DNA from: Brevundimonas bullata
GTDB taxonomy: Bacteria; Pseudomonadota; Alphaproteobacteria; Caulobacterales; Caulobacteraceae
Assembly: GCF_003350205.1 (NCBI RefSeq)
Contig: NZ_QLLC01000013.1
Coordinates: 39,425-103,424, forward strand
Reading direction: 5' to 3'
Length of the DNA stretch: 64,000 nucleotides
How positions within the stretch are numbered: position 1 is the stretch's first letter; the number at the start of each line of letters is the position of its first letter. Under the pieces are notes generated by a model. It was not told the origin of the DNA. It saw only the letters and a list, made by a program, of their open reading frames with translations, and made no database searches. This document shows positions 37,412 to 46,026 of this stretch, piece by piece. A program made the position numbers and the translations under genes.

Positions 37412-38215
37412 TCAGACGCGCTTCGGCGGCCAGGGGATGAAGGCGCTGGTGCGCTTTACATAGTCGGCGTAGCCGGGCCGCGACTTGTGAATGGCCTTTT
37501 CGGTCAGGCCGATGCCGGACCAGCGCGTCAGCGTGAAAGTCAGGAACAGCGGCCCCGCGATCGACCACAGGCCCGGCCCCGTCTCGGCCGCGATCAGATA
37601 CAGACCCCACCAGACGCAGGCGTCCCCGAAATAGTTGGGATGGCGGGTGTAGCGCCACAGGCCGGTGTCCAGCACCTGACCCTTGCGCGCCGGATCATTG
37701 CGGAAGGCCGTCAGCTGGGCGTCGCCCACCGCCTCGAACACGATGCCGATCAGCGCCAGCGCCGCGCCGATCCAGCCGATCACGCCCACAGCAGGCTGGG
37801 CCGCGACCTGGCCCAACTGCACCGGCAGAGCGGTCAGCCAGGCCAGGACGCCCTGGGGCAGGAAGACCATCAGCAGAGCCGTCCGCGAGAAGCCCCAGCC
37901 CTTTTTACGCTCCTGCGCCTGGAGGATGGCGACGTAGCGCCCGTCCGCGCCATGCGCCCGCCAGCGCCGCAGCAGGTGCCAGGCCAGGCGCAGCGCCCAG
38001 ATCCCGCACAACCCCACCAGAAGGGCCGACCGCGTGGGGTCGCCCTCAGCCCGCGGCCAGGTCGCCAGAGCCAGCATCAACATGCCCAGGGGCCAGACCC
38101 CGTCGATAAAACTGACATCCCCCAGCCGCACGGCCACACGCCACAGCGCCGTCATGACCACCAGGATCAGGACCAGATTGAGGAACAGAAGCAGGGCGAT
38201 CTCGGACAGGGTCAT
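37412..38215 (-). CDS. DUF1295 / steroid 5-alpha-reductase-like membrane protein
   Basis: 267 residues with six or seven membrane helices. The C-terminal signature TGLWRYTRHPNYFGDACVWWGLYL is diagnostic for DUF1295/isoprenylcysteine methyltransferase-like proteins, and RPGYADYVKRTSAFIPWPPK is the usual end. The family includes reductases acting on membrane lipids; no specific substrate is known. Nothing beside it points to a pathway. Confidence 0.88.
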   Translation of the reverse strand: MTLSEIALLLFLNLVLILVVMTALWRVAVRLGDVSFIDGVWPLGMLMLALATWPRAEGDPTRSALLVGLCGIWALRLAWHLLRRWRAHGADGRYVAILQAQERKKGWGFSRTALLMVFLPQGVLAWLTALPVQLGQVAAQPAVGVIGWIGAALALIGIVFEAVGDAQLTAFRNDPARKGQVLDTGLWRYTRHPNYFGDACVWWGLYLIAAETGPGLWSIAGPLFLTFTLTRWSGIGLTEKAIHKSRPGYADYVKRTSAFIPWPPKRV

Positions 38216-38256
38216 GGCTCAGATACGTCCTTCAGCGCCGTGCGGATGACAGGGGC

Positions 38257-38646
38257 TCAGTCGATGCAGAGGGTGGCTTGGGCCTTGCCGTCCTTGACGG
38301 TGGTGCGGCAGCCGAAACGGTTGCTGTCGGCCTGACAGACGCCGGTCGCGGCGGCCCCGGCGGCGATGCCGCTGTTGCCCGCGATCTCGCAGTCGCCTTC
38401 GCATTGCGAGGCGTCGGTGCAGCGCTTGCCGGCGTCGGCGTACTTGACCACGCACTGCCAGGTCTGGGCGCGACCGACCTGCTGCATCTGGCCGCCGCGC
38501 GCGGTGCAGGCGCTGGAGGAGATGGTCATCTGCGGCGGTTCGGGGGCCTCGGCGGTTGGGACCACGGGCTCAGGCGCAGGCGCGGGCGTCGGCGAGCAGG
38601 CGGCGAGTCCCAGACCCGCAGCGAAGAGAAGAGCTTTCAGCTTCAT
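38257..38646 (-). CDS. Cys-rich lipoprotein
   Basis: 129 residues. Lipobox LAAC at about 14-17, then a Pro/Glu-rich linker ([12 protein letters not shown]) and a C-terminal domain with eight further Cys (for example [37 protein letters not shown]), probably disulfide-bonded in the periplasm. I know no family. Its start overlaps the hmgA stop by four bases, so it is translated with hmgA, an odd pairing of a cytoplasmic catabolic enzyme and an envelope protein. Confidence 0.78.
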   Translation of the reverse strand: MKLKALLFAAGLGLAACSPTPAPAPEPVVPTAEAPEPPQMTISSSACTARGGQMQQVGRAQTWQCVVKYADAGKRCTDASQCEGDCEIAGNSGIAAGAAATGVCQADSNRFGCRTTVKDGKAQATLCID

Positions 38647-39950
38647 CCGACATTTCCTTTTTCGAAGCCGGTCCAGCAGTCGTCGTAGTCGAGCTGCATC
38701 AGCGGTGTCTGTTCGGCCCAGGCCGTGGTGCGGATCGGCATCCGCGTCTCGAACATGAAGGCCAGGGTGTTCTCGATCTTGTGCGGTTTCAGCTCGGCCT
38801 TCGTGGCGCCGTTCCAGCTGGCCTGATCGGGGCCGTGGCCGCTCATGCGGTTGTGCAGGCTCGCGCCGCCGGGGGCGAAGCCGCCCGCCTTGGCGTCGTA
38901 CTCGCCGAAGATCAGCCCCATGAACTCGCTCATGACGTTGCGGTGGAACCAGGGCGGGCGGAAGGTGTCCTCGGCCACCATCCAGCGCGGCGGGAAGATG
39001 ACGAAGTCGCAGTTGGCCGTGCCGGGCGTGTCGCTGGGCGAGGTCAGGACGGTGAAGATCGACGGATCGGGGTGGTCGTAAGAGACGGTGCCGATGGTGT
39101 TGAACCGCGCCGTGTCATAGCGATAGGGGGCGTAGTTGCCGTGCCAGCCGACCACGTCCAGCGGGCTGTGGCCAAAGGTCGTGGCCCACAGCAGGCCGCC
39201 GTATTTCTGCACGCACTGGGTCGGGCGGTCGACGTCCTCGAACCAGGCGACGGGGGTCTCGAAGTCGCGCGGATTGGCCAGGCCGTTGGAGCCGATGGGG
39301 CCGAGATCCGGCAGGCGGAACGGGCTGCCGTAATTCTCGCAGACATAGCCGCGAATCTGAGAACCGGCGGGGCCGTCGACCTCGACGCGGAAGCGGACGC
39401 CGCGCGGGATGACGACGATGTGGCCGGGCGCCGCCTCGATCACGCCCATCTCGGTGACGAAGCGGTGGCTCCCCTGCTGCGGCACGATCAGCAGCTCGCC
39501 GTCGGCGGAGTAGAAGACCCGATCCGTCATCGAGCGGTTGGCGACGTAGAGGTGGATGCCCACGCCCGTCCCAGAGTCCGCGTCGCCATTGCCGCCATAG
39601 GTGGTCAGGCCCTCGACCCAGTCGGTCGGCTGATCCGGCATGGTCAGCGGGTCCCAGCGCATCCGGTTGGGATTGGGCGGGGTCTCGGTGAAGGGGCCGG
39701 AACGCACGCGGCCCTGATCGAACGGCTGATACGGCCCGTGCTGGGCCGAGGGCCGCAGACGATAGAGCCAGCTGCGCAGGTTGTGGTCGCGCGGGGCGGT
39801 GAAGGCCGCGCCCGACAACTGTTCGGCATAGAGGCCCAGGGCCGGGCGCTGCGGCGAGTTACGGCCGACCGGCAGGGCGCCTTCGACGGCCTCGGTGGCG
39901 AAATGATTGGCGAAGCCGGTCTGATAGGCGGGCGCGTTGGATCGCGTCAT
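38643..39950 (-). CDS. hmgA: homogentisate 1,2-dioxygenase
   Basis: 435 residues. It opens the ring of homogentisate to maleylacetoacetate in tyrosine and phenylalanine breakdown. It starts [13 protein letters not shown] with a GGGAGA ribosome site; [27 protein letters not shown] and the iron ligands in [14 protein letters not shown] (His and Glu) and SGHGPD (His) are present. No hmgB or hmgC is next to it; the IS5-family element and repeat lie just upstream (right) and may have separated it from partners. Confidence 0.95.
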   Translation of the reverse strand: MTRSNAPAYQTGFANHFATEAVEGALPVGRNSPQRPALGLYAEQLSGAAFTAPRDHNLRSWLYRLRPSAQHGPYQPFDQGRVRSGPFTETPPNPNRMRWDPLTMPDQPTDWVEGLTTYGGNGDADSGTGVGIHLYVANRSMTDRVFYSADGELLIVPQQGSHRFVTEMGVIEAAPGHIVVIPRGVRFRVEVDGPAGSQIRGYVCENYGSPFRLPDLGPIGSNGLANPRDFETPVAWFEDVDRPTQCVQKYGGLLWATTFGHSPLDVVGWHGNYAPYRYDTARFNTIGTVSYDHPDPSIFTVLTSPSDTPGTANCDFVIFPPRWMVAEDTFRPPWFHRNVMSEFMGLIFGEYDAKAGGFAPGGASLHNRMSGHGPDQASWNGATKAELKPHKIENTLAFMFETRMPIRTTAWAEQTPLMQLDYDDCWTGFEKGNVG

Positions 39951-40011
39951 GTGGTGTCTCCCTTGCGGAAGGTTTAGCGGGGGAAGCGCCCGTCGTCATC
40001 CTTCTCCCCTT

Positions 40012-41148
40012 GAGGAACCGTTGCATTACGGCCCAGCTGTTAGCTTGGGGCGGTGAGGCGGGGCCGCATGCGGGTGAGATGGGGCTGTTCCGGGTCGGCT
40101 CGGCGGGTTTGGGGCGGATTCCGGGCTTGATCAGGCGGGTTGCAGGGCGGCCCAGCGGCGCAGGTTGAAGGCCATGGCGACCATCAACATCTGGCCGGAC
40201 GCCTTGGTCAGGCCGATGTAGCGGATGCCGCTCAGGCCCATACGGCGCTTCCAGGTGGCGAAGGTGGTCTCGACGGCGGCGCGCCGGCGAGCGATCAGAC
40301 GGTTGAGCCGGGCCAGACGCGGCGGCAGCGTCGGGTGATGTTTGTTGGGCCGTCGCATCAGGCGCGGCTTGACGCCCTGGACCTTGAGCGCGGCCTGCCG
40401 GGCGTGGGTGTGATAGGCGGCGTCGCCCAGCACGGCCTTCTCGTCGCCCCGGATCAGGGCGTCGGCCGGGACGGTGTCGTTGACGTTGGCCGGGGTGGTC
40501 AGGATCGACCGGATCAGGCCCGAGCCCTGATCGACGCCGACGTGGGCCTTGTAGCCGTGGGTCGAACCCGGCTTGCCCGAGCGGCGGGCGTAGGCGGCGT
40601 CGGGATCGACCCTGGCCTCGCCGGGGCCGCGCCGTCCGGCGGCCTGCGTCTCGATCAGGGTGGCGTCCAGCATCGTGCCCTGCTTCAGGACCAGGCCCGC
40701 CCCCTCCAGCTGATCGTCCAGCTCTGCGAACAGACGCTCCAGCAGCCGATCCCGCACCAGCCGGTTACGGAACCGGCACAGGGTCGTGTGGTCGGGAACC
40801 TCGTCCTCCAGGCTCAGCCCGACGAACCGCCCGAACGCCAGGCTGTCGCCCAGCCGGAACTCCAGCTCGGCGTCCGACAGCCCGTACCAGGCCTGAAGAA
40901 GCAGGGCCTTGAACAACAGCAGAGGCCGATAGCCGGGGCGGCCCGGCCCCGCCTCGCGAAGCCCCGCCAGCGTCCGCTCGAACCCCGCCCAATCGACCAG
41001 AACCGACACACGCTCCAGAGCCGCGCTGCCGCTACGCCGCGCCAGCCCAACCTCGCCAAATCCCAACTGACCCGTCCGCTTCACCGACATCGCAATCTCC
41101 CCGTCAGGGACAGGGAATCACGATCCGCGAATAATGCAACGGTTCCTC
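40012..41148 (-). mobile_element. IS5-family insertion sequence, about 1.13 kb
   Basis: Terminal inverted repeats GAGGAACCGTTGCATTA (40012-40028) and TAATGCAACGGTTCCTC (41132-41148); the outermost GAG/CTC may belong to the target repeat, giving an element of 1131-1137 bp. It carries one transposase gene. No direct target duplication is visible. It lies between hmgA and an acyl-CoA dehydrogenase gene. Confidence 0.85.
40131..41090 (-). CDS. IS5-family transposase
   Basis: 319 residues in one intact frame. The N-terminal DUF772-type domain (LLLFKALLLQAWYGLSDAELEFRL, PDHTTLCRFRNRL) is followed by the DDE domain: first Asp in TMLDATLIE, second Asp in AVLGDAAYHT, Glu in RAAVETTFATWKRRMGLSGIRY. 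All catalytic residues are present, so it may be active. The ATG is 42 bases inside the right inverted repeat. Family assigned from motif layout. Confidence 0.93.
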   Translation of the reverse strand: MSVKRTGQLGFGEVGLARRSGSAALERVSVLVDWAGFERTLAGLREAGPGRPGYRPLLLFKALLLQAWYGLSDAELEFRLGDSLAFGRFVGLSLEDEVPDHTTLCRFRNRLVRDRLLERLFAELDDQLEGAGLVLKQGTMLDATLIETQAAGRRGPGEARVDPDAAYARRSGKPGSTHGYKAHVGVDQGSGLIRSILTTPANVNDTVPADALIRGDEKAVLGDAAYHTHARQAALKVQGVKPRLMRRPNKHHPTLPPRLARLNRLIARRRAAVETTFATWKRRMGLSGIRYIGLTKASGQMLMVAMAFNLRRWAALQPA

Positions 41149-41163
41149 AAGGGGAGAAGGGAT

Positions 41164-42282
41164 TTAAAACCCCTGAGCGCGCGCCAGGCGTTCGGCGTGG
41201 AAGCCGGCGTCGCCGAGCAGTTCGTTGAGGACGCGAACGCGCTTCATGAACAGGCCCACGTCGAACTCGTCGGTCATGCCGACGCCCCCGTGCATCTGGA
41301 CCGCCTCCTGCACTGCCAGTTCGGCGACGCGGCCGGCCTTGGCCTTAGCGACGCCCGCCGCTTGCTCGGCGTCGGGACGGCCCGCGTCGATGGCTTGCAG
41401 GGCGGCCAGCGTCGCGGCCTTGGCCAGTTCCAGCTCGGTGAACAGGTGGGCGGCGCGGTGTTGCAGGGCCTGGAACTCGCCGATCAGTTTGCCGAACTGC
41501 TTGCGGGTGCGCAGGTATTCCAGCGTCACCTTGAAGGCCTGATCGCCCGCCCCGACCAGAGAGGCTGCGGCGCAGGCTCGGCCCAGCACAAGCGCGGCGT
41601 CCAGCGGCCCCTGCCCCGCACCCACGGCGCCGATGACGGCGTCGGCGTCCACCATCACGTCGGTCAGGGTGACGCGCGCGGCGTTGTGGGCGTCGACCAT
41701 GATGGTGCGCTCGACCGCGACGCCGGGGGTCTGCGGGTCAATCAGGAAGAGGGTCAGGCCTTCATCCGTCTGCGCGGCGACGATCACGGCGTCGGCGATG
41801 TGGCCGTCGATCACGAAGCCCTTGGCGCCGTTCAGCTTGAAGCCGTTGCCGGCGCGTTCGGCGCGTGTGGCGATCTTTGCGGGCGCGTGCTTGGGGCCTT
41901 CATCCACGGCGAGGCTGAGGATGGCCTCGCCCGCCGCGATCTTGCCCAGCCAGGCCTTCTGCGCCTCCGATCCCGCCGCCTTCAGCACGGTCGCGGCCAG
42001 CACCGAGGAGCCCATGAAGGGCGAGGGCGTCAGGGTGCGGCCCAGGCTCTCGGCGATGACGCCCGCCTCGACCGCACCGAGGCCGGAACCCCCATTGTCT
42101 TCGGGAATGACGACGCCGGCGAAACCCATTTCGCCAAAGGCCCGCCAAAGGTCCCGCGAGACGCCGTCGGGGTCGCGGCTGTCGCGCAGTTTCCGCAGGT
42201 GAGCGATGGGGGCGTGTTCGTTCAGGAAGCCGTCGGCGGCGTCCTGAAGCATTGTCTGCTCTTCGGTCAGGATCAGGGGCAT
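41164..42282 (-). CDS. acyl-CoA dehydrogenase family protein (1)
   Basis: 372 residues. It has the N-terminal helical domain (LTEEQTMLQDAADGFL), central FAD strands (LNGAKGFVIDGHIADAVIV) and the C-terminal helical domain with LRTRKQFGKLIGEFQALQHRAA and QMHGGVGMTDEFDVG. In the family the catalytic base is a Glu near the C-terminal substrate loop; its place here is not clear. It lies 184 bases downstream of a second family member; such pairs often form heterodimeric dehydrogenases for steroid or branched-chain CoA thioesters. The stop codon is only a few bases from the IS-flanking repeat arm. Confidence 0.9.
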   Translation of the reverse strand: MPLILTEEQTMLQDAADGFLNEHAPIAHLRKLRDSRDPDGVSRDLWRAFGEMGFAGVVIPEDNGGSGLGAVEAGVIAESLGRTLTPSPFMGSSVLAATVLKAAGSEAQKAWLGKIAAGEAILSLAVDEGPKHAPAKIATRAERAGNGFKLNGAKGFVIDGHIADAVIVAAQTDEGLTLFLIDPQTPGVAVERTIMVDAHNAARVTLTDVMVDADAVIGAVGAGQGPLDAALVLGRACAAASLVGAGDQAFKVTLEYLRTRKQFGKLIGEFQALQHRAAHLFTELELAKAATLAALQAIDAGRPDAEQAAGVAKAKAGRVAELAVQEAVQMHGGVGMTDEFDVGLFMKRVRVLNELLGDAGFHAERLARAQGF

Positions 42283-42300
42283 CAGAGCAATTCTCCGAAG

Positions 42301-42447
42301 CCCTCCCCCTCGAGGGGGGAGGGTTGGGTGGGGGTGAAGGCAGACGGGTTCCGATCAGGCATCGGCGGCGCCGCCTCTCGTGTTTCAAAAGTCAGGATAG
42401 CGGGCGCACCCCCATCCCCGGCCCTTCCCCCCTCGAGGGGGAAGGGA
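42301..42447. repeat. dispersed intergenic repeat, family C, copy 1
   Basis: It begins CCCTCCCCCTCGAGGGGGGA and ends CCTTCCCCCCTCGAGGGGGAAGGG, with inner GGTTGGGTGGGGGTG and CACCCCCATCCCC in mirrored order. It lies between the two acyl-CoA dehydrogenase genes. Confidence 0.8.
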
Positions 42448-42466
42448 GAAGAAGGCGCGGTCATCC

Positions 42467-43651
42467 TCACGCCCCCGGCAGTTGCAGCAGGTGTTTGGCG
42501 ATGATGTTCAGCTGGATTTCGCTGGTGCCGCCTTCGATGGAGTTGGCCTTGGTGCGCAGCCAGTCGCGGGCGACGGCGCCGTCCTTTGAGCGTTCGCCCT
42601 CCCATTCCAGAGCGTCCGAGCCGCCCGCCGCCATGCTCAGTTCGTGGCGGCGCTTGTTCAGTTCAGAGCCATAGTATTTCAGCATGGAGGCGATGGCCGG
42701 GTGCGCCTGTTTGGCCTTCACCTGATCCCCCACCCGCTCCATCGCCAGACGGAAGGCGGCGGCGTCGATGTCGTAGTCGGCGATGCGGGCGCGCAAGGAC
42801 GGCTCGTCCAGCCGACCGGCCTCGTCCACGCCCAGGGCATCCGTCGCGATCTGTCCCAGGGGGCGGCCGACGCCGACATCGCCCATGGCGCCGATCATGG
42901 TCCGCTCGTGCGCCAACAGGGCCTTGGCCACGTCCCAGCCGCGGTTCAGGGTCCCGATCAGGTTTTCCTTCTCGACCCGCACGTCGTCGAAGAAGGTCTC
43001 GCAGAAGGGCGACTTGCCGGAAATGAGCGTGATGGGGCGGGTGCTGACGCCCGGCGTGGCCATGTCGAACAGGACGAAGCTGATGCCCAGGTGCTTGGGC
43101 GCCTCGGGGTCGGTGCGGACCAGGCAGAAGATCCAGTCGGCCTGATCGGCGTAGGAGGTCCAGACCTTCTGGCCGTTGACGATCCAGTGGTCGCCGCGAT
43201 CCTCCGCCCGCGTCTGGATCGAGGCCAGGTCGGAGCCGGAGCCGGGCTCGGAATAGCCCTGACACCAGCGGATTTCACCGCGCACGATGGGCGGCAGGAA
43301 GCGTTGCTTCTGCTCCTCGGTTCCGAACGCCAGCAGGGCCGGGCCCAGCATCCAGATGCCGAAGCTGGCCAGGGGCATCTGGGCCTGGATGCGGCGCATC
43401 TCCGAGGCCAGCACCTTGGCCTCCTCGCGGGACAGGCCGCCGCCGCCATAGGCGCTCGGCCATTCCGGCGCGGTCCAGCCGCGCGCCGCCATGCGCTCCA
43501 TCCACAGCTTGTGGGCGGGCGTCTTGAACACGGCGTTACGGCCGCCCCAGACATAGTCCTCGTCGCCGTCGCGCGGCCCGCGCACCTCGGGCGGGCAGTT
43601 GGCCTCCAGCCAGGCGCGCGTTTCGGCGCGGAACGTCTCCAGATCGGTCAT
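42467..43651 (-). CDS. acyl-CoA dehydrogenase family protein (2)
   Basis: 394 residues. Visible: GLSREEAKVLASEMRRIQAQMP, WCQGYSEPGSGSDLASIQTRA (FAD/substrate loop), VNGQKVWTSYADQADWIFCLVRTD, and the C-terminal SIEGGTSEIQLNIIAKHLLQLP. It resembles FadE-type and bile-acid/steroid ACAD partners. It is upstream of the 372-residue dehydrogenase on the same strand; together they likely make one complex, interrupted only by a family C repeat. Confidence 0.92.
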   Translation of the reverse strand: MTDLETFRAETRAWLEANCPPEVRGPRDGDEDYVWGGRNAVFKTPAHKLWMERMAARGWTAPEWPSAYGGGGLSREEAKVLASEMRRIQAQMPLASFGIWMLGPALLAFGTEEQKQRFLPPIVRGEIRWCQGYSEPGSGSDLASIQTRAEDRGDHWIVNGQKVWTSYADQADWIFCLVRTDPEAPKHLGISFVLFDMATPGVSTRPITLISGKSPFCETFFDDVRVEKENLIGTLNRGWDVAKALLAHERTMIGAMGDVGVGRPLGQIATDALGVDEAGRLDEPSLRARIADYDIDAAAFRLAMERVGDQVKAKQAHPAIASMLKYYGSELNKRRHELSMAAGGSDALEWEGERSKDGAVARDWLRTKANSIEGGTSEIQLNIIAKHLLQLPGA

Positions 43652-43719
43652 GTCACCCTCCCCTGGGGTCTTTGTTGAAGGGAGGCTAGCCGGTCTTTTT
43701 TGAAAACGGAATGGAAGAC

Positions 43720-43863
43720 TCTCCCTCCCCTTATGGGGAGGGTGGTTGAGGCGAAGCCGAGGCCGGGTGGGGGCGCTTGGCTATTTCAAGCGCATCGCAC
43801 GTTCACCTAGCCCTCCCCACCCGGTCGCTGCGCGACCACCCTCCCCATGAAGGGGAGGGAGAG
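43720..43863. repeat. dispersed intergenic repeat, family C, copy 2
   Basis: It begins TCTCCCTCCCCTTATGGGGA and ends CTCCCCATGAAGGGGAGGGAGAG; inner GGCCGGGTGGGGGCG and CCCTCCCCACCCGGTC are mirrored. It lies between an acyl-CoA dehydrogenase start and the AsnC-like gene. Confidence 0.85.
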
Positions 43864-43871
43864 GCGTCGTG

Positions 43872-44129
43872 TTACTTCTTCGAGGGCAGGAAGGGCGAGA
43901 AGGTGATGACGGTGAAGGTGTCGCGGATGTGCGGGCGGGTCTGCACCTGCTTGGTCACAAAGGTGCCGATATCGGCGTCTTTCGGCAGCTGAAACTTGGC
44001 CAGCAGGTCGTGCTGACCCGAGGTCGAGTAAACTTCCGACACGTTTTCAACATTGTCGACCAGATCGGCGGCGACATCGTTGGCGTAGCCCAACTCGCAT
44101 TTGATGAAGACGAAAATGGCGGTCATCAT
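43872..44129 (-). CDS. stand-alone Lrp/AsnC ligand-binding (RAM) domain protein
   Basis: 85 residues. It starts MMTAIFVFIKCELGYANDVA and has VSEVYSTSGQHDLLAKF, the strand-loop pattern of the AsnC C-terminal domain, without the usual DNA-binding half. GAGG lies before the start. Such proteins are common in alphaproteobacteria and may modulate Lrp-type regulators by mixed assembly. It is divergent from the hydrolase gene at 44178. Confidence 0.82.
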   Translation of the reverse strand: MMTAIFVFIKCELGYANDVAADLVDNVENVSEVYSTSGQHDLLAKFQLPKDADIGTFVTKQVQTRPHIRDTFTVITFSPFLPSKK

Positions 44130-44177
44130 GGTCGGAACCTCCCGTTCAAGCGGAGGTGCATAGCGGATGGAAACGGC

Positions 44178-45008
44178 ATGGGTAAGGCTCCGGCGACACT
44201 GACGGCCCCTCCAGTCGATTACGAGGCGGCGTACAACAATCGGGAACGGGTGCCGGGACACCCGGAAATCCTGAAACGATGGCGAGAGGATTCGGCCCGC
44301 GTCATCGACGCGCGAAGGCCGGAAACCGTCGAATACGGCCCCGGCGAGCGTCAGAAGATGGAGTGGTTCGACGCCGGTTCGGGCGCGCCGACCGCCATCT
44401 TCATGCACGGCGGCTACTGGCAGGCCCTGGACCGGGCCTGGTTCGCCTGGGTGGCGCCGGCCCTTCTGGAGCACGGGATCAGCGTGGTCATCCCCGGCTA
44501 TGACCTGGCCCCGGCGGTCAAGGTCGGCGCCATCATCGGTCAGATGCGCCGCGCGACCGAACTGGTGCGCGACCGCACCGGCAAGCGGCCTCTGGTGTTC
44601 GGCCATTCGGTCGGCGGGCATATGGCGGCGGCCATGCTGTCCGAGGGGCGGGCGCGGGCGGCGCTGGCGATCTCGGGCTTGTTCGACATCGAGCCGCTGA
44701 TCCACACCTCGCTGAACCAGGCCCTGGGGCTGGACGCGGTCACGGCGCGCGCGTTGTCGCCCATCCACTGGCCCGCGCCGAACGGCGGAGCGCCGGGCGG
44801 GCGGGCGCTGGACTGCTGGGTCGGCGGGGCGGAGAGCAACGAGTTCATCCGCCAGAGCCGCAGCATGGCCGCCGAGTGGGGCGGCAAGGGCGCAGACACC
44901 CATGTCGAGGTGCTGGACGGGCTGGATCACTTCACCATCCTGGACCCGCTGGCCGACAAGGACAGTGGCATGGTCAGGCGGCTGGTGACGCTCGCGACCG
45001 CCGAATAG
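44178..45008 (+). CDS. alpha/beta hydrolase (kynurenine formamidase-like)
   Basis: 276 residues. The oxyanion motif HGGYWQALD (about 75-83), nucleophile elbow FGHSVGGHMA with Ser near 147, and C-terminal His in DGLDHFTIL form the catalytic set of the HGGxW esterase group, to which bacterial kynurenine formamidases belong. The substrate is uncertain. The frame is open upstream, but ATG 44178 gives the expected start. It is divergent from the AsnC-like gene, with 48 bases between the starts. Confidence 0.82.
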   Translation: MGKAPATLTAPPVDYEAAYNNRERVPGHPEILKRWREDSARVIDARRPETVEYGPGERQKMEWFDAGSGAPTAIFMHGGYWQALDRAWFAWVAPALLEHGISVVIPGYDLAPAVKVGAIIGQMRRATELVRDRTGKRPLVFGHSVGGHMAAAMLSEGRARAALAISGLFDIEPLIHTSLNQALGLDAVTARALSPIHWPAPNGGAPGGRALDCWVGGAESNEFIRQSRSMAAEWGGKGADTHVEVLDGLDHFTILDPLADKDSGMVRRLVTLATAE

Positions 45009-45097
45009 GCGCCGCTTACCAGGATTGATCGGCGCTCCCTTGACGGGGGCGCCGTGAACCGCCGATCTGCGGGCCTGATAAGCCTGAAGGAGACCCC

Positions 45098-45772
45098 ATG
45101 CGACACGATCGTCTCAGCGTGCTGACCGCCCTCGAAAGCCAGGGCGTGGTCCCGGTCTTCTATCACGCCGACCCGGAGGTCTGCGCCGAGGTGATCCGCG
45201 CCTGCGCCCGCGGCGGGGCCAAGGCTGTCGAGTTCACCAACCGCGGCGACTTCGCCTGGGAAACCTTCACCGCCCTGTCGAAGCAGTTCGCCCAGACCGA
45301 TCCCGACATCATCATGGGCGTCGGCTCGATCCTGGATGCGCCGACGGCGGCGCTTTACCTGGCCTCGGGCGCGCGCTTCGTCATCAGCCCCTGCCTGGTT
45401 CCCGAGGTGGCCCAGGTCTGCAACCGCCGTCAGGTCGCCTATTCCCCGGGCTGCGGCTCGGTGCGCGACATTTCAGAAGCGCAGGCTCTGGGCTGCGAGA
45501 TCGTCAAGCTCTTCCCCGGCGCCTCGGTCGGCGGCCCGGACTTCGTCAAGGCGGTGCTGGGGCCCATGCCCTGGACCAAGATCATGCCGACCGGCGGCGT
45601 CGATCCCGACGAGGCCTCCATCGCCAAATGGTTCGGATCGGGCATCGTGGCGGCGGGCATGGGGTCCAAGCTGATCACCGACGCGGCGATCCAGGCGAAG
45701 GACTGGGCCGGCATCGAGGCCAAGGTGCGCCAGACGGTCGAGGCGATTGCGGCGTTCCGGGCAAAGAAGTAA
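45098..45772 (+). CDS. KDPG/KHG aldolase family protein
   Basis: 224 residues. Class I aldolase of the Eda family: catalytic Glu45 in AVEFTNRGD, MGVGSILDAPTA, PGCGSVRDISEA and the Schiff-base Lys137 in IVKLFPGASVGGPDF, then TGGVDPDEAS. AAGGAG precedes ATG 45098. It could split KDPG to pyruvate and glyceraldehyde-3-phosphate and so complete the Entner-Doudoroff route whose other genes lie 9 kb away. The TNRG variant of the usual TLRT motif suggests a distinct subfamily, so the substrate is not certain. Confidence 0.8.
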   Translation: MRHDRLSVLTALESQGVVPVFYHADPEVCAEVIRACARGGAKAVEFTNRGDFAWETFTALSKQFAQTDPDIIMGVGSILDAPTAALYLASGARFVISPCLVPEVAQVCNRRQVAYSPGCGSVRDISEAQALGCEIVKLFPGASVGGPDFVKAVLGPMPWTKIMPTGGVDPDEASIAKWFGSGIVAAGMGSKLITDAAIQAKDWAGIEAKVRQTVEAIAAFRAKK

Positions 45773-45774
45773 CG

Positions 45775-45918
45775 CCTCTCCCTCCCCGTTCGGGGAGGGT
45801 GGTCGCGCAGCGACCGGGTGGGGAGGGCGCGGCGATACGGACGCAGCGATTGATTTGCCTGGCCGCCCCCACCCGTCTGCCGCTTCGCGTCAGCCACCCT
45901 CCCCCAAGTGGGAGGGAG
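45775..45918. repeat. dispersed intergenic repeat, family C, copy 3
   Basis: It begins CTCTCCCTCCCCGTTCGGGG and ends CCCCCAAGTGGGAGGGAGA; inner CGACCGGGTGGGGAGGG and CCGCCCCCACCCGTC are mirrored. It lies between the convergent aldolase and ppa genes. Confidence 0.85.
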
Positions 45919-45969
45919 AAACTGCGCTCAAGCAGCGAGCCGCCGCGCGGCGAGCGATAGCGCCCCAAA

Positions 45970-46003
45970 GAAAAAGGCCCCGCCGGTTCGCCCGGCGGGG
46001 CCT
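45970..46003 (-). terminator. Rho-independent terminator of ppa
   Basis: The perfect 11-base stem GGCCCCGCCGG / CCGGCGGGGCC is followed on the minus strand by five T, 25 bases after the ppa stop codon. Confidence 0.88.
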
Positions 46004-46026
46004 TCTCTTATTCAGAACCTAGAGGC

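Larger units (their letters stand above)
40000..41160. repeat. 29-base perfect inverted flanks around the IS, partly family B repeat arms
   Basis: Positions 40000-40028 and 41132-41160 are perfect reverse complements over 29 bases. The outer 12-15 bases (CCTTCTCCCCTTGAG and its complement) are the outer arms of a family B intergenic repeat; the inner part is the IS terminal repeat. The middle of the family B element is missing, so the IS appears to sit between the two outer half-hairpins. Confidence 0.75.

Noticed and set aside
40012..41148. Composite transposon including hmgA or the acyl-CoA dehydrogenases
   Set aside because: Only one IS copy exists in the window, with no matching end elsewhere.
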